From Tubulanus polymorphus (taxonomy: Eukaryota; Nemertea; Palaeonemertea; Tubulaniformes; Tubulanidae), in NCBI RefSeq assembly GCF_964204645.1, contig NC_134031.1, positions 14,407,307-14,471,306 on the forward strand: DNA of 64,000 nucleotides, given 5' to 3'. The notes under the pieces were generated by a model. The model was not told the DNA's origin. It searched no databases and saw only the letters and a program-made list of their open reading frames with translations. The stretch's first letter is position 1, and each line of letters starts with the position of its first letter. Position numbers and translations under genes: made by a program. Positions 1-12,470 of the stretch are shown here, one piece after another.

Positions 1-1373
1 ATCAAATTTTATTGATGACTTTTGTGGAACTTTTGTCACCAAAGTTTCTGTCTCTCTCTCTATTTCCCTGCGAACCGCTAATGAATATACGGATTATTGA
101 TCGATAGTTTAATGGCGCGTTATTAGTTCCTGAAGACCGACCGTGTATTCTGATCAGACGATTCTAAACTACACAAAACATCAATTAAACGACGGTGCGA
201 TAGAATGCACATGCGAATAGTGATTTTGATTGTCGGGTCCATTTCGACGTCGGGAAGGCTGTCGCTTGTTGAAAATAGTGCGGCTTCCTAAAAAAGCGAT
301 GCCGGCGCCTAATGAACTAAAAACTAATCGACAAGAAAAAGGAGACTCTGGTGATTGTGATTCAGTAATCATCCGCAGTGAATATATCTCCCGACGACTG
401 AATCAATGTCCGCCTCATTTAACCACAGTACACCTCCTTAATGCCCCGGCAAGTGACTAGCTGATTCTCATTTGGCAGGCAGTCAATTAAGATTGGACAC
501 ATTTTGGTTCTAGTTCCACAGTTCCACCTTTCCACTGTCGTTGGTTGAAATTCGAATAAGAAATATAAAATATAAACACATTAAATTCTTAGAATAAAAC
601 AGATCTATATCTAAGAGCTGAGTCCTGAACTTTTGAACAGGGTTGGGCAGTCCACTGTTGTATTTGACTTCTATATTATAAGTCTATTTCCAATATCTCG
701 ACCGTTGGAACTGGGTTCTCATACCAAATTGAACAGTTGTTTGGAAATGATGAAACTTGTTTCAGATTCAGTTGTCAATTTTTATTTGCAACGAGAAAAA
801 AAAACGACACAAATTTTTTTCCCGTAAAATACTACAGAATATTCTAGTTTATGTGATCATGATTTTGGCCCCAATTGAATTGTTTTATGCTGAACTCTAT
901 ATGAAAATTCGAAGCTCGCTCCTCGTAATGAAACCAGACCGCGGTGGCTTCCAGGCGAAATTGAATAGCTAAACCTGTCTCTGAGTCCGGATCCTCTGGC
1001 GATTTATAGTTAAAAAAGCGCGCGCCACAATTTTGGCCAAAGTAGTTTTTAGAGTTTTGATTTCCCCGTAGGATGTCAGGAAATTTAGATTATACATTTC
1101 GAACTGAAAAAACACACGTTAAAACGGGTCCCTGAGGGTCGTTGCGCATGACTACTCCAGTATTTAGAGACAACAGGATATACACAGGGTGACCAGAAAA
1201 TGTGGCATAGTTGTCAAAAAAATTTGGAAAACTAACCGGTAGTGTTATTGAAGACCATCCCGTAGGTGAATTTTAACAAAAGTATTTTAAAGATCGAGCG
1301 TATTTCGTGGTGATTCGAAGGGGGAATGGTGTGAGCGTATGAGCATTCTCTTAGGAAATGTTTTGCATTTATT
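1..1373. other. No gene recognised
   Basis: Only short frames without family features, good start context or splice partners. A (CT)n run at 49-66. Confidence 0.6.
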
Positions 1374-1675
1374 ACGGAAGCGTCATGGGGACATAATTAA
1401 TTTTTCTCATTTTTTGCTGATTGAAAAGTCATACAATTAAATAAAAATTCGATTTTTTATTAAACGTAGTGTTTTTTTCGACCGGCGCTGATTTAATTCC
1501 AATGTTTTTCACGGAATTAAATCATTTCTTATTTAATTTCATCTTTTTTCGACCGGTGGCGAATTAATTCCGACTTTTTCACGGAATAAAAAACCAATTT
1601 TTATTTAATCTTATGATTTTTCAATCAGCAAAAAAATAAACTAATCAATTATGTCCCCATACAGGATGCTTCCGT
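1374..1675. mobile_element. 302-bp MITE with long terminal inverted repeats
   Basis: Left end ACGGAAGC, then GGGGACATAATTAATTTTT and TTTTGCTGATTGAAAAGTCAT; the right end is the inverted counterpart (ATGATTTTTCAATCAGCAAAA, ATTATGTCCCCAT, GCTTCCGT). Terminal repeats are about 90 bp. The centre holds two direct copies of TTTTTTCGACCGG and TTTTTCACGGAAT. No coding capacity. Confidence 0.8.
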
Positions 1676-2185
1676 TATCTATCGAGTAGACTTTTGTATT
1701 TTTCCTAAACTGAGTAAAAAATCTGCGGTAATTCTGACCAAAAAAGAACATTTTCGATATTATCACAGAATGTCTTAAAAACACTGAACCAAGTGTCTGT
1801 ATAACATCGCTACATTTTCTATATACTTCTAGAATCAATGATCCAACTTCAAAGGAATCCAAGGACACGTCATTATTTAGAATACGTATAATCGTTTAAT
1901 GATTCAGCATCTTTTCATCTTTCTTTCAACTGTAGCTTAAAATTCCATAACTAACAATTTCCACCAGAGAGCTCGTTCTGAACTCTGATCTAACATTCAG
2001 AATTATTCACGAGATTCTTCCTAAACTATGCCAAGCTCTCTCCCAAGCTCTGTTTTGACTTTTCAAAATACGGGCTTATTTATACCAATTTTTCATCCGG
2101 GCTGAGGAGGATATTAGATTTTGACCTTATTTGGCAGTATCAACTAAACTAACGAATTAAAATCTGGATATTTTCAGTTGGGTGT

Positions 2186-2381
2186 TGGTCAACATCCTCC
2201 CCCGGCAGGAATTCGAACCCGATCGGCATCGAGATTGCCACGGTACGAAACCCTGCCACACTAGACGAGTTGTACCTGCGCACCCGGTCTAAATTTTTAG
2301 TGTGACAGGGGTTCGTGCCGTGGCTGAGTGTAGCGATGCCATCAGGATCGAATCCGTGCCGTCGGAGGATGGTTGGCCAAT
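2186..2381. mobile_element. ~196-bp hairpin element with box-B-like motif
   Basis: Arms of about 75 bp pair: left TGGTCAACATCC, GGAATTCGAACCCGATCGGC, TTGCCACGG, CCCTGCCACACTA; right TAGTGTGACAGGGGTTCG, GCCGTGGC, GCGATGCCATCAGGATCGAA, GGATGGTTGGCCA. The loop is about 35 bp. GATTCGAAYCC-type sequence resembles the tRNA T-arm/box B, but no tRNA fold is present. Confidence 0.75.
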
Positions 2382-4549
2382 GGAATGATTCATTACTGCG
2401 GAGTTTTATTATAAGCAATTGAATTTATAGATATGAAATTGTTCCAACACAAACAGAATGAAAATCAATGTTTATATGTATCTAATAGGCCTACATGTAA
2501 TGTGACGATGACCGCATCGTTAAAGTAACTCTGGCAATTCACTACTACAATATTGTTCTTTTTTATATTCATTTCCCCAACTAAACTTCGCGTTCAGACG
2601 AAACATCCAATGCTTGTATCTGGTTCTAGTTTTCGGTGAATAGAATTTGCGGTTTGCATCGCGCGAACAAATTGATAAATCATTAGTAAATTAGTGTCGA
2701 CACCACAATCCAATTGAGATTGTGTCGGCTATGGCTGTTCTACCGGGAGAGATTCCCCTTCTCTTCTCTTCACACACACACACACAGCAACAACATTTGA
2801 AATGGTAATTTTAACACCGTTTTTTTTAAACTATTCTCTCTCCCGCGCAACCTGATGTGAATAGCAGATGAGATTTTGTTTGTGGTTCGGTTGTCGTCGT
2901 GTTAATTTCAGCCCAGATTTTAAATCTGATGAATAAAACACCACCCTCTTACCGCCATCGCGGTGTATGAGTGAGTATTAAAACAAGGAAAAGGACGTCA
3001 TAACCAGACGGATATCGTCATGTATATATACACAAAGACGCACGGCCGTTTATAGTTATCAGAATGACAATACTTAGAAATCCGAGAAAAGCGTTTTATA
3101 TACATGAGAAGTCTGCACTTTCTTCAGTTTGATTAGGAATTGAGCCGTTTGGCGATGAATTCGTTTTCTTATCTGCACAGTCGGAAAAAAGAGCTTTAAC
3201 CGTCAACATGAGGTTCCAGCAGCTTTATCAGGCAACAAAACATTGAAATAACCGAAATGGAATCAATGGGTAAATGAACCTCAAATTTCTAAAAATGGGA
3301 AAATGTTGAAATTGCCAATAAGAAAGACAGCCGTTTCCAAAAATCCCGCAATGACGTCATCAAATTTCAATTTACTAGTTGAACCAGTTAGTTATGTCAG
3401 GAATTTTATGGAGGCCCTTAATATATGAAGGTGATTAGTTTGACGTCACATGGGTGTTTAAGGAGGCATCTTTTCTGAAAAGGGCTTTGAGGGAAGCAAT
3501 GACCTTGGGGACGACGACGCAATTTCGGTTATAGTTTTGCACCTATCAACGGACAGGATGTTTCGAGGTGACATCCGGTATGAGAGATTTATACCCGTAG
3601 ACGGAATGGGAGAAGGGTTGCCCCTCCGCGCGCGCTGATTGCCTGCCCTCCATTAATTACAATATGATCAATATTTTATCAGACTTCCATGGATTGGCTT
3701 TGAATCTCCGGTTTTAGTGTCACGGGGCTCACCGGTAAAAATAAAATGATCTATGATCGTCTCGCGTGCCGCAGCTGCCCCGCCTGCCCGCCGAGAGTAG
3801 GAGGACGTTATCTAGAACTCGAGAACATACTTCATCATCCATCCTACGCGAGCGAGCGATCGGCTTGGTGTTTGTCCAGGGTTGTTGATAGGATAATGGT
3901 AACGATAGAGGGTTGATTAATGGCATGGCGAGAGAGAGCGAAAGAGAAAGAGATAAAGAGCGAGAGAAGGGGTCGGGCCAAGGAAGTGAAACATAACCGA
4001 TTATAATTAAGCATATCTGTTTTTGAGGTGTCCTTTGTTTATAGGGCAGTAAAATCGTTAACACACGGAAACGGATCCATCTCTTGTTGTTGGGGTGAGG
4101 TTCAGACTTCTAACTCTCGGCGAAGAAATTTATGTGTCGAATTCTCTCGGCGACCTTCACCTTCGAAAAAAAAAGATGACGGCATAAATCATCAATATCG
4201 AGCGAATTAAAATAACGTCTTAAAAATCTGCGCCTCACAACTTACACAACTACCAATTAAAGACAGAAAAACGGGCGCTCGAATTCTACGTGAATGACAT
4301 ACATGATGATTACCACAGAACACAACTAGAACACAGCTAGATCCATTTAGAACATGTCGACAAAGGTAGCAGCATTCGACATCTCGAATTCATTAAGCGA
4401 CGCGAAAACTATCGCGCCATGCGGTCCCAATTGTGGACTTACTCGAGAATTCATTATCGAACCCGTCAATTTCGAGCGCGGCGTCACAGCCACAGCCGGT
4501 TTCTACGGTTCAATTAACAGTTGTAAATCCTTACTTGAAGCAAGGCTTC
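2382..4549. other. No gene recognised
   Basis: Contains a (CA)9 run at about 2768-2786 and a (GA)-rich stretch at 3925-3970. The 111-residue minus frame at 3729-4064 is largely the GA repeat translated and is not convincing. Confidence 0.6.
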
Positions 4550-4885
4550 CTACCTTTTTTCCTCCCTCCCTCCTGCCTCTCTCCTGCCTCTCTCAACTTC
4601 ATCCCTCTCTCTTTCAGCCTCTCACTCTTGTCTCTCCAGCAGCCCTAACTCACTTCTCCCTTTCTTTTTCCTCTCTCCCTCTCTTCTCATTTCTCCCTCT
4701 CTCATATCTGCCACTCTTCATATACATCTATCCCTCTCACTACCCCTGTCTCTCAATTTGCCCTAACTCCCATCTCCCTCTGTTCTCTCTTCGCCCCCCC
4801 CCCCCACTTCTCCCTCTCTTCTCTCCATTTCTCCCTCTTTTCATATAGATCTATCCCTCTCACTACCCCTGTTTCTCCCGCCTCC
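4550..4885. repeat. Polypyrimidine tract
   Basis: About 330 bp of plus-strand C/T-rich sequence made of CTCTCCCTCT-like runs, including a C13 run near 4795. The long Leu/Ser/Pro frames here are compositional artefacts. Confidence 0.9.
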
Positions 4886-7800
4886 CTATGAATCCTTCAT
4901 TAACACCAACTAAATGTGATTCTATCCCATGGCAATGGGGAACCCGCAAAACCACCTTTCCCACCAGATTACGTGACGAGCAGTAGGTCGTCCAATGTCA
5001 AAAAATAATTATTTTCAATGATATTTGAACAGAATTTTTGGACATATCATCACAGAACCCACCAAATATACAATACTTTTATTCTTCTACTCAGATTATC
5101 GGTATGGTTTTCATTAATAATTGATTTATCTAAGGGAAAGGTTCATATCTAAGGGAAAGGTTCATTTAGATTTATTTGAATAGAAGAAACCAAATGCGGA
5201 CGACCAACTATATCTGCAGGCGGACCTGACGGATCCTCTTTTGCCATAAGTCCTTGATTGCCACAGTGCACTGCGGCCACCCCATTAATATAATAAGAGG
5301 CGCAGCCTCTGAGAGACCAATCAGAATATGTAAATGTTTCTCAGAGCTGACACTGACAGTCTTCAGGTAGTTGGAAACTCTCTCGAGAGCCTAACTCAGA
5401 GCTTAACCAGCATCACAAAACTATAGCATAATATTCGGCGAAATTTTTGTGTCTTCAAAACGGGAACTTTCTAAATCCCACCCGATGTTTCGTTCACTGT
5501 CTGAAAATTGATTATCAAATATAATTGCCACGACGGGAATGACGTCCTAAATTTACATTGTTGGCATTGTTGACGTAACGTTAATATCCGTCGGGTTGCT
5601 AATGATCTATACGCTACTGCGCATTCTGACGTTTAAATATCATATCGATGTTAATATCATTAACGTTGGTTGCGATACTGGCGCGTTGCGTACTGAGTTC
5701 GCAGCGCAGCAAATCATTCGAATACGTCATTCGGTTTACGGCTCGCTAACCGTAAAGTTGTCTGTTCGTATTCATCCGCCGCCGTCAGAGTTCGAGTAAT
5801 TTCGGGATTCGAACCCGAACAAACGTGATTTCAAACATCTGGTTTATTCACTTTTTTCTGAATATTGGTGATGTGATGTTGGGATATTGAGCAGATTATG
5901 GAAAAAAATTGTGATCAAATTTTATCGAAACTTGGTTATAGAAGTGTCTACTGGTATTTTGGTGCAACATCAAAATCGATACGGATTCAATAGAGAAATC
6001 TCTGGAAGCGGTTACTTGGATTTTAATCACGTTGAATTTGCTGACGGAAAAAAAGGACGATCGGGGAATATTATTTTTGTGAAATATTCGGCGGTAAGTA
6101 CCTGGTGAATACTGCTTAAACAATACCAAAAAATTTCCTGACTAATTACAAAACTGTTAAGTTTTGCGCGGCCGGTATCAAGCCCGTATCACCAGCGTGC
6201 CCGTTCTGTAAGATTAAGAAGGTGCCATGAACAGATTGAATTTGGTGACTTTACCTTTGAAAATCATTATAATTTTCTGTACGTTCTAAAAAGGTGGCAC
6301 GAACGGAACTTTGTGAGTGGGCCCGTTAACCTCAAAACTATTCTCTAACAAAGCATTTTGGGAACTAGCCTAACTATGAACTTTTTCTTATTTCTAATAC
6401 TGTCATTAGCGTTATTTCTTATAAACCCGTATAAGTACTCGCGGCCTCTAAAAAATCTTGTACAGCAATTTTGCTTTTTTTCAAATACGTATAGTCTGCA
6501 AAAGATTGTTCGTTGGAATATGTACCAAATAGGAGAAAATAACTGAAGTAAGTTAATTGAACGTTGTTAAAAGTTCGTATCTCGTTACAATGTGAAATTG
6601 ATGGGAACCAATTGAAGTGTGATATTGTATACTATGTACTTTGCCAAGTATGACAGATGTTTCGAGAACTATATCTTATCGTTGGTCCAGTAACGTATAT
6701 TGAGATCATTCACCATTTATCAAAATTGTGATAATAATATCAAGCTATAAACCGATCGGTTTACCAACGAGATATGTACGAGATAAGTGAGTTGATAATT
6801 GTAGTAATTTTAGGTGAGTTTGACAGAAATAGGGAGAGGGAGGGAGAAAGGAGAGAGGAAGAGGACAGAGAAGGAGGAGAGGGGCTATGAGAGAGGGGGA
6901 GTGGAAAGGGAGAGGAGCGAGGGGTTGAAAGGGAGAGGGGGAGGGAGAGGGGAGAGGGGGAGAAGAGGGTGGGAGGGTGAGAGGGAGAAAAGAGAGGTGA
7001 ATGGAAGAAGAGAGGTGAGAGGGAGAGTAGAGAGGCGAGGGGAGAAGAATAGAACAGGGGTGAGAGGGCGAGAAGAGAGACGAGAGGGAGAGAAGAGAGG
7101 GGAGTGGGAGAGAAGATAGGGGAGTGGCAGGGAAGATGGAGAAAATATGGAGAGGAGAGAGAGAAAAACGACATTGACAATTGACAATTATGGAGTTAAT
7201 GGGTGCGACACGAAAGTGGAGATAGCCGAGATAGAGAAGAGAGAGTAGAGAGAATGGAAGAGAGTGATGAAGAGAAGGGGAGGTTAGTTGTAATTCACAC
7301 GGGGTTACCCGATAAATCGTGCAAGTCGAGTATAGACTAGAGATAAACGCCTCAATAGTTTATTTAATGGATTTGTAGTTCTATCAAATATTGTCACAGT
7401 CTGAAACTGTGAGATCGATATCTCAGAAGCCTGATGCCGCGCACTGCCGCGACGTACACCGTATACACCGTGACACGTGAACTATTATTGAGGATTTTGT
7501 TATTAACGACATAATTCTCAGTCCATTCCGTTCGACAGTTATAAAGTTTACTCCGATTCACCGAGAATATTCGGATCGTTGTCACCGACCGTATGAACGC
7601 AGTATGGGGGTGTTTCGGGAATTTCTGAACTTCCACGATGATGAATTTTTTTAGGATTGAAAGTCGAAAGGTTTATCCCACGCTAGTATTGATGGAAAAC
7701 ACAAAAAATTTTATTTTGAGCTAATAATTCATTCCACGTTTCGACTAGATCTTTGATCATCTTCGGTTTATCTTTTGGTACGATTAAAGATGTAAAATGC

Positions 7801-8100
7801 CACACTAAGAATGGAAAACAAAGCCCTGAATGTTTCCTTGAGCTAGTAGCAGTTTCGACATTGATAAAACACTATTATCCGTGTTGTGGAGATAATATTT
7901 AGAGAATTCTACAATAATGAAGAAATCGGAATCTGTTTTTCGTTATGAGAATCTCTCTAGCAGTTTTCCGCGGTTAATAATGTAAAATCCTACGCCAAGA
8001 ATGGATGATAAAGCATACTTGCAGTCATTCAGGAATACTTAACTTACTGAGGATGACAATTAGGATATCGTCGAACCGTTGAAGAAACCATTTCAACGAA
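4886..8100. other. No gene recognised
   Basis: Apart from the polypurine tract there is a palindromic GGGATTCGAACCCGAA at about 5803-5820, and nothing resembling conserved coding sequence. Confidence 0.6.
6815..7285. repeat. Polypurine tract
   Basis: Plus-strand G/A-rich sequence of GGGAGAGG-like units, about 350 bp nearly pure and then more diluted. Frames on both strands are compositional artefacts. Confidence 0.9.
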
Positions 8101-8148
8101 CGGATTTTATTCTTTTTCGGATTTTATTCTATCAATTCTCGTGCGGAA

Positions 8149-8322
8149 ACCCACAACACGGACTCAGAGTGCTTATATTGTGTGGGATGTTAGATATCAT
8201 CCCACAACATGGACTCAGAGTGCTTATGTAGTGTGGGATGTTATATATCATCCCACAAAATGGAATCAGAGTGCTTATATAGTGTGGGGTGTTATATATC
8301 ATCCCACAACACAGAGTGCTTT
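8149..8322. repeat. ~51-bp tandem repeat, 3.4 copies
   Basis: The unit is CCCACAACATGGACTCAGAG then TGCTTATATAGTGTGGGATG and TTATATATCAT. CCCACA and TGTGGG within each unit can pair. The small frames on both strands are artefacts. Confidence 0.93.
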
Positions 8323-9960
8323 CTTTCATAAATAGTTTCTACAGTATTGTATGTTAGCATTAAATTTATCAATCTACGATAATATTCGGAACTACCTCCC
8401 TTAAACAATTAACCTTATATCTATGTTTCTTGGCCCCCATGCCATTTATGTAAATAGTAACAACAGTGTTAATTTTTGCTTTTTTACTACTTATCTATTT
8501 TTCCATTTTGTTACATTGCTACTATGTTTGAATAAGGAAAGAACTTTAGTCATTAATCATTCATTAATTATATGATTACGCATTCTATTAGAAAACGCCT
8601 GATCGTTTCAGTAGTTCACGCTATATAGATATTATAGCGCAGTTTGTATATGCGATCAGCGCCGTTAATAGTTCAGACTTAAGTAGAAAGGATGGGCATT
8701 AAAACCTCTTAATAATCGATCAAATGATGATGTCTGCTTTATAAACTTAATGGATAAATCTCTAAAAACCTGAATAGAGAACGAAGCGACTCTGGTTGAG
8801 TATCAATTTTCGATACAGCAGCAATAGCAGCCGCAGTCCCAACTGACGCAGCCGATGACGAAATCACGACAATAGACTTCCACAACCTTTATTAAGAGCT
8901 GTTTCCGAAGTTTTTAACGACTGGCTTGTTGAATTCCGGAGGGTTTATAGAACCATACGCCAAACTCCCAAATCGTTATTGAATACATAATTTTCATACA
9001 AAAGCTGCCATCTTGAATCACGCAAGATTGTGATGAAATCACGCGAGACTTTGGATACAGGAACCGACCCCAAAGCGGTGGCGGCCATCTCGGGTTGGGT
9101 GAGATTTTGATCATATTCAGATGGCGAAATGTCAAGTACGAACTATTTCGTCAAAGTTTCACATTAAATCCAAGATGGCTGCTTTAGATCTCCTGAAACC
9201 CGACGACTTAAACGATAAATGTATAATATTGATAACTTTTTAGCCTTTGAAGAAAAACCCACGATTGTTTAGAAAAACGCCTTAAGGAAACTAACTAACT
9301 GAACAGTTTGTCACAATACCGGCAACGCTACAGTGGCAATTCAAATAAACTTTTCCCATGGTAAATAAATTTTCAGTGAAATCTATACCATTGTCACCCT
9401 GGTATAAGTCACACATTTCATAATCATATATATCTACAATTTCATAAGATTCCTACATATAAGATTAACTGCCTTAATGTTCCTGGTGACAATTTTCGGA
9501 TTTGGCAGCCTAAGAATCGAGTTCAGATGTCTTCGAAAATTGACTGATTTTCACTACGAATAATTACCCAGTGTTTTGTTGCGCCATCTGGTGAGTGCCG
9601 GTATCCCATTCTCTGAGCCATTCTAAGGAAATTCTGGAAACGTCACAACTCGCATTATTTCACTTTCATAATTGCGGGTTTTCCTTCAATTTGAGATACA
9701 GACAGTTCAGTATAGACAGTCAATTTTCTAATGCAAAAAAATTAACTGAATATTTTCAGGAAGGGACTTGTGAACGCGGTGAAGTTTCGTCGATATTCTA
9801 GACTAACCACTCGTGGACTGGCAGACAAACGCAGCAGCATCACGATTCATTTGAGTATCAGAACTGTCCCGCTCAGACGAGCGCGCACACAGATTGAAGG
9901 CACACCACTGAGATTGGTTGAGAATGACCTACCATCGCTGTTGACTAGATAAACGCGCAC
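8323..9960. other. No gene recognised; dispersed CCATCTTG-type repeats
   Basis: Between about 9000 and 9190, GCTGCCATCTTGAATCACG, GGCGGCCATCTCGGGTTGGG and AAATCCAAGATGGCTGC are related inverted fragments, probably MITE debris. Confidence 0.5.
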
Positions 9961-10400
9961 ACCGTTTAATCTGCTGGTTAATGCACACCACTGATGATCG
10001 AAGATTAACGCAAACGCCTGATCAGTTAGTAAACGCTCACTTGGTGTTATCAGTTAGTAAAGGCACACATGCGATCAGTCAGTAAAGGCGCACCTTCAAT
10101 ACCAGGAAACAAAGTTCGAGCGTTTTAGTGAAAATCTATCATAACGGAATTTTCTACGCGTAAATTCTGTGTCGACAGTTTCTTTTTATTGTACTGTACG
10201 CCTCGTCACTGCCTTCACAGCAGTGGTAATTAAAGGAATTTTAGATATCGAAAATTTCACTGCAGTTATTAGAATTGTAAGAGGATATTATACCCGGTAA
10301 ATGTGATGCTTCGAAGCGCGAACTAGGAAACCGGAATAGTCCGAACTAGGAAACCGGAATAGTCCGTTCTATGAGACCAAAATAGTCCGATCTAGAAAAA
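9960..10400. repeat. Short tandem repeats upstream of the dmsr-type receptor
   Basis: CAGTTAGTAAACGCTCAC-type units occur three to four times (10,018-10,095). GAACTAGGAAACCGGAATAG with TCC occurs three times (10,318-10,395). No gene seen; the stretch may include receptor 5' flanking sequence. Confidence 0.75.
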
Positions 10401-10708
10401 CCGTTGCGGTGCACGGATAGTTCCATTTATACGCCGTATACATGGTAATTACCGTAAGGTATAAAAAGTGTAAATAATTGTTATTACAGTAAGGTGGCGC
10501 CGCAATTGACTGTCGTTGTCATACAGCTACACAAACTCGCGTCAGCAATAGGATTACATTATCTATCTATCTTACGTTGAATATGGGATCGTACTAAATT
10601 ATCCCTCAATGAATCGTTCAACAGACGAAACGACGTAGCGGTATTTCCGTATTTGTATATATATTTTGAATACAGTACATTTGAACAGAAATTCGTAAGC
10701 GCACCGCC

Positions 10709-11947
10709 ATGACGTCCAATCTGACCGATTTGACAGTGGGCGCTTTAGATCCGGCGCTACACGATCTCTACGGCCAGTATAACTTCAGCGGAGACTACGA
10801 ACCGGACGCCGTGACCGATTCACCACCGTCTACGCACTACTGGGGCGCGGCGGAATTGAACACTTTTTCTAACTGGTATCGTCATTACCACGGTTTCATA
10901 GCCGCTATCGTCTGCGTGTTCGGGATAATCGCTAACGGATTCAACGTGATCATTCTCACTCAGCGGAACATGCAATCGGCTACAAATTTCATCCTGACCG
11001 CCCTAGCCGTCTCCGATGGTTTAACAATGGCTGCGTATTTCCCGTTTGCCCTCTATTACTACTGTATCTACGGTCCCGATGCTTCTCCGACCCGAGACAC
11101 TCAAGGCGCCGCGTACTTTCTACTGTTTTACGTTTTTTGGAGCGTCGTCATGCACAGCATTTCGATATGGCTGACAGTGACCTTGGCGTTGTTTCGTTAC
11201 ATATTTATAAAATACCCGCCGCGTGGCGCCACTGTATGCAGCATGCAGCGAGCTAAATTGGCCGTATTTCTGACTGTTCTAGCCACCGCTATCGTTCTCA
11301 TACCAAACTATATCAGTCATAAAGTCGAATGCTTTCCGGCTTCGAACGTGACAAATCGAACCGGTGAAATTCACACGGTTATACTCGCCAAAAAAACTGA
11401 AACGGAAATTATCATTTTCAGCGTTACGTTCTGGGTGACGGCCATCTTGGTTAAACTGTTACCGTGCGCTATGTTGACTGTGTTGAGTATCTTACTGGTC
11501 CGGTGCATGCAGGAAGCGGAAAAACGTCGCATAAAACTACGCAACCAATCAAAACTGATTCAACGTGAGGGCGACGACGATCGTTCGGACCGGAGGACGA
11601 ACCGGACCACTAGAATGTTACTAGCTGTCGTAGTCCTATTCCTTATATGCGAGCTTCCGCAGGGTTTGCTTAACTTACTAAGCGGCCTGTTACCGACATT
11701 TTACGAAGACATTTCGAGTCCTCTCGGTGATCTGTTAGATATATTAGCCCTGTTTAATAACGGTATCAATTTCATTCTATATTGCACCATGAGTAAGCAG
11801 TTTAGGGACACGTTCTGCGCCGTTTTCCTCAAACCGGTACAAGTACGTCACAGCGAGAATGGCAGGGGGCGCTTTACGCTTGTGCCGAATAATAACTCGG
11901 TTGCTAACACTGCGACAACGATGGTAACGCGTACCTCGGATGTTTGA
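10709..11947 (+). CDS. Neuropeptide GPCR, dmsr/myosuppressin (FMRFamide-type) receptor family
   Basis: A single uninterrupted frame of 412 residues encodes a seven-helix rhodopsin-class receptor, expected at the plasma membrane of neurons or muscle and G-protein coupled. The extracellular N-terminus has sequons at N4 and N25. TM1 is about residues 62-84 (HGFIAAIVCVFGIIAN), TM2 about 92-115, and TM3 ends in FRY (162-164) instead of DRY. TM6 carries CELPQG (314-319) in place of CWxP, and TM7 carries NFILYC (354-359) in place of NPxxY. These substitutions are the hallmarks of the dmsr/myosuppressin receptor family, which binds FMRFamide-like or myosuppressin peptides, so I place it there. The C-terminus ends TSDV, a possible class I PDZ ligand. 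The start ATG sits in gcaccgccATG, a good eukaryotic context; a TATATATA run lies about 50 bases upstream. No intron is evident. The exact ligand cannot be told from sequence. Confidence 0.9.
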   Translation: MTSNLTDLTVGALDPALHDLYGQYNFSGDYEPDAVTDSPPSTHYWGAAELNTFSNWYRHYHGFIAAIVCVFGIIANGFNVIILTQRNMQSATNFILTALAVSDGLTMAAYFPFALYYYCIYGPDASPTRDTQGAAYFLLFYVFWSVVMHSISIWLTVTLALFRYIFIKYPPRGATVCSMQRAKLAVFLTVLATAIVLIPNYISHKVECFPASNVTNRTGEIHTVILAKKTETEIIIFSVTFWVTAILVKLLPCAMLTVLSILLVRCMQEAEKRRIKLRNQSKLIQREGDDDRSDRRTNRTTRMLLAVVVLFLICELPQGLLNLLSGLLPTFYEDISSPLGDLLDILALFNNGINFILYCTMSKQFRDTFCAVFLKPVQVRHSENGRGRFTLVPNNNSVANTATTMVTRTSDV

Positions 11948-12294
11948 CTACCAGGTGGCGCTACCGGCGTACAACCGGAACCGTGATGGATAAATGCCGC
12001 TTTGTGATTGATGGTCGCGTGACGGATAGTTGACCAATCGGGGTTTCTAAAATGTGTTTTGCATGAAACCTCCATGAAATCTGTATTGTGTCTCGTGAAA
12101 CGAGGTATCAGATCAGTGATTGATACATGTATATACTAGTCAGGTGTGGGAACCTAGAGTCGTTATCTATATCAGCACGAATCATGTGCTTCTTAGCCAT
12201 AAAAATAAGGAATATTGATATAACTGAAATGTCGCGGTATCTATATTGAAATGAATACTGTACATAAACTTTATTTAATTTGTCCGGTCAAATA

Positions 12295-12470
12295 ACCTTA
12301 AGTGGTCAATTGGTCAGTTCATACATTAACGAGCGTCCATGTGGGATCACGTGAGAAGTGGTCAGTTGGTCAGTTCATTAACAGGCGGCTATGTTGGATC
12401 ATGTTAGGAATGGTCAGTTGATCAGTTCATACATTTACGTAACGGCCATGTTGGATCACACGTGAGATTG
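12295..12470. repeat. ~60-bp tandem repeat, three copies, 3' of the dmsr-type receptor
   Basis: The unit contains GGTCAGTTGGTCAGTTCAT, ACATTAACG and CCATGTTGGATCACGTGA, repeated three times with gaps. The CCATGTTGGATCAC motif recurs in several mobile-element-like places in the window (for example 63930-64000). Confidence 0.8.

Noticed and set aside
4354-4848. 164-residue Leu/Ser/Pro-rich frame
   Set aside because: Most of it is a polypyrimidine tract, where all C/T codons are sense; no motifs or splice partners.
6761-7187. Long frames on both strands in the GA-rich tract
   Set aside because: Low-complexity purine sequence is open in all frames; not conserved protein.
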